This document shows positions 6,444-6,696 of a DNA stretch of 6,696 bases, piece by piece; position 1 is the first letter of the stretch; the number at the start of each line of letters is the position of its first letter. Location of the stretch: NCBI GenBank assembly GCA_030592985.1, contig JAUVIB010000180.1, positions 1 through 6,696 on the forward strand. Direction: 5' to 3'. The notes beneath the pieces were generated by a model. It searched no databases, was not told the DNA's origin, and saw only the letters and a list, made by a program, of their open reading frames with translations. The position numbers and the translations under genes are program-made. Source of the DNA: Calditrichaceae bacterium (GTDB taxonomy: Bacteria; Calditrichota; Calditrichia; Calditrichales; Calditrichaceae).

Positions 6444-6498
6444 TGGAGTGAATTAACTGTGTTAATTCGTATAAATTGACACAGTCGATTTATTCCAA
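6444..6498. repeat. REP-type element, copy 2 (two inverted hairpin units)
   Basis: This is a direct copy of the element at 5837-5891 with four substitutions in 55 bp. The left 8-bp hairpin is identical. The right one reads AAATTGAC-ACA-GTCGATTT, where one C-to-T change turns a pair into a G-T wobble. It starts 22 bp after the RAYT frame ends, and it ends 30 bp before the ATG of the next gene. It may therefore be part of that gene's leader or promoter region. Confidence 0.85.
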
Positions 6499-6528
6499 AG
6501 AGATTATTTATTATCACTTGAGGAAATC

Positions 6529-6696
6529 ATGATTTTAAAAGATAGATATAAAAGTAGGAATCTAATGCAGTTTATTTCCATAATTATTGTATTGTTAGGA
6601 CTAAATACATTACTTTCAGCTGCAAATATCAAGATATCAGGGGTTGTTAAAGATTCTGAAACTAATAAGATTTTAGTCGGTGTAAATATTATTGTA
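6529..6696 (+). CDS. exported protein with N-terminal carboxypeptidase-regulatory-like domain (partial)
   Basis: The first 56 codons are present and the frame runs off the window. GAGG (6520-6523) lies 5 nt before the ATG, a good Shine-Dalgarno. The protein opens with a positively charged segment (KDRYKSRN), then a hydrophobic stretch of about 18 residues (residues 14-31) ending LLSAA, a likely signal peptide cleaved near residue 32. Mature sequence begins NIKISGVVKDSETNKILVGV. The GxVxDxxTxxxLxGVNIxV pattern is that of the CarboxypepD_reg-like (Ig-like) domain that begins many TonB-dependent outer-membrane receptors and other surface proteins of the FCB group. Which of these follows cannot be told from this fragment. 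An internal ATG at codon 13 is a possible alternative start with a shorter n-region. Confidence 0.75.
   Translation, partial: MILKDRYKSRNLMQFISIIIVLLGLNTLLSAANIKISGVVKDSETNKILVGVNIIV

Noticed and set aside
5837..6498. CRISPR-like direct repeats
   Set aside because: There are only two copies, 607 bp apart, with a transposase frame between them and hairpin structure typical of REP elements.
6476..6504. Promoter for the last gene using TTGACA in REP copy 2
   Set aside because: With 16-18 nt spacing the -10 position has no TATAAT-like sequence. The TATAAA hexamer lies on the wrong side.

Overview
The window reads as chromosomal DNA from an AT-rich bacterium, most likely of the FCB superphylum (Bacteroidota, Calditrichota, Marinimicrobia or KSB1-like lineages). 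This rests on the last gene, which begins like a TonB-receptor or carboxypeptidase-regulatory-like surface protein, on a large secreted PQQ-like propeller protein of a type known mainly from Planctomycetes and neighbouring phyla, and on the style of the decayed transposase. The species cannot be fixed from the sequence.

Left part, minus strand (1-2520). Three genes point leftward. First transcribed is a deoxyhypusine synthase-like protein (1351-2439), then agmatinase SpeB (337-1206), then the first 48 codons of an ABC-F type ATPase (1-146, cut by the window edge). The first two form a plausible polyamine unit: agmatinase makes putrescine, and the DHS-like enzyme probably joins aminobutyl groups to give homospermidine. 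The DHS-like protein keeps the catalytic lysine motif but lacks several residues that canonical DHS uses to bind spermidine. A sigma70-like promoter (2471-2499) fits just upstream of it. Both gene 3' ends carry copies of a decayed dispersed repeat with an ATCYGTG core every 10 nt. One copy supplies the DHS-like stop codon. A separate GAGACGCG-type hairpin lies between the two genes.

Centre, plus strand (2601-5798). A divergent 1065-residue exported protein has two PQQ-like beta-propeller modules, with a complete-looking class I SAM-methyltransferase fold and a charged coiled-coil segment between them, and a cysteine-containing conserved tail. It starts at a GTG behind a strong Shine-Dalgarno site.

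Right part (5799-6696). A REP-associated tyrosine transposase (RAYT, Y1/HUH family) lies in one continuous frame interrupted by two stop codons. It is bracketed by two 55-bp copies of a REP-type element that match at 51 of 55 positions. Each copy is itself a pair of inverted hairpin units, the classic REP/RAYT arrangement. The second copy lies just before the start of the partial surface-protein gene (6529 to the window end).

There is no gene-free stretch longer than about 200 bp outside the features listed. No tRNA, rRNA, CRISPR array or complete insertion sequence was seen. The best candidates for something under-described are the exported propeller/methyltransferase fusion, the divergent active site of the DHS-like enzyme, and the REP pairs with their dead RAYT.
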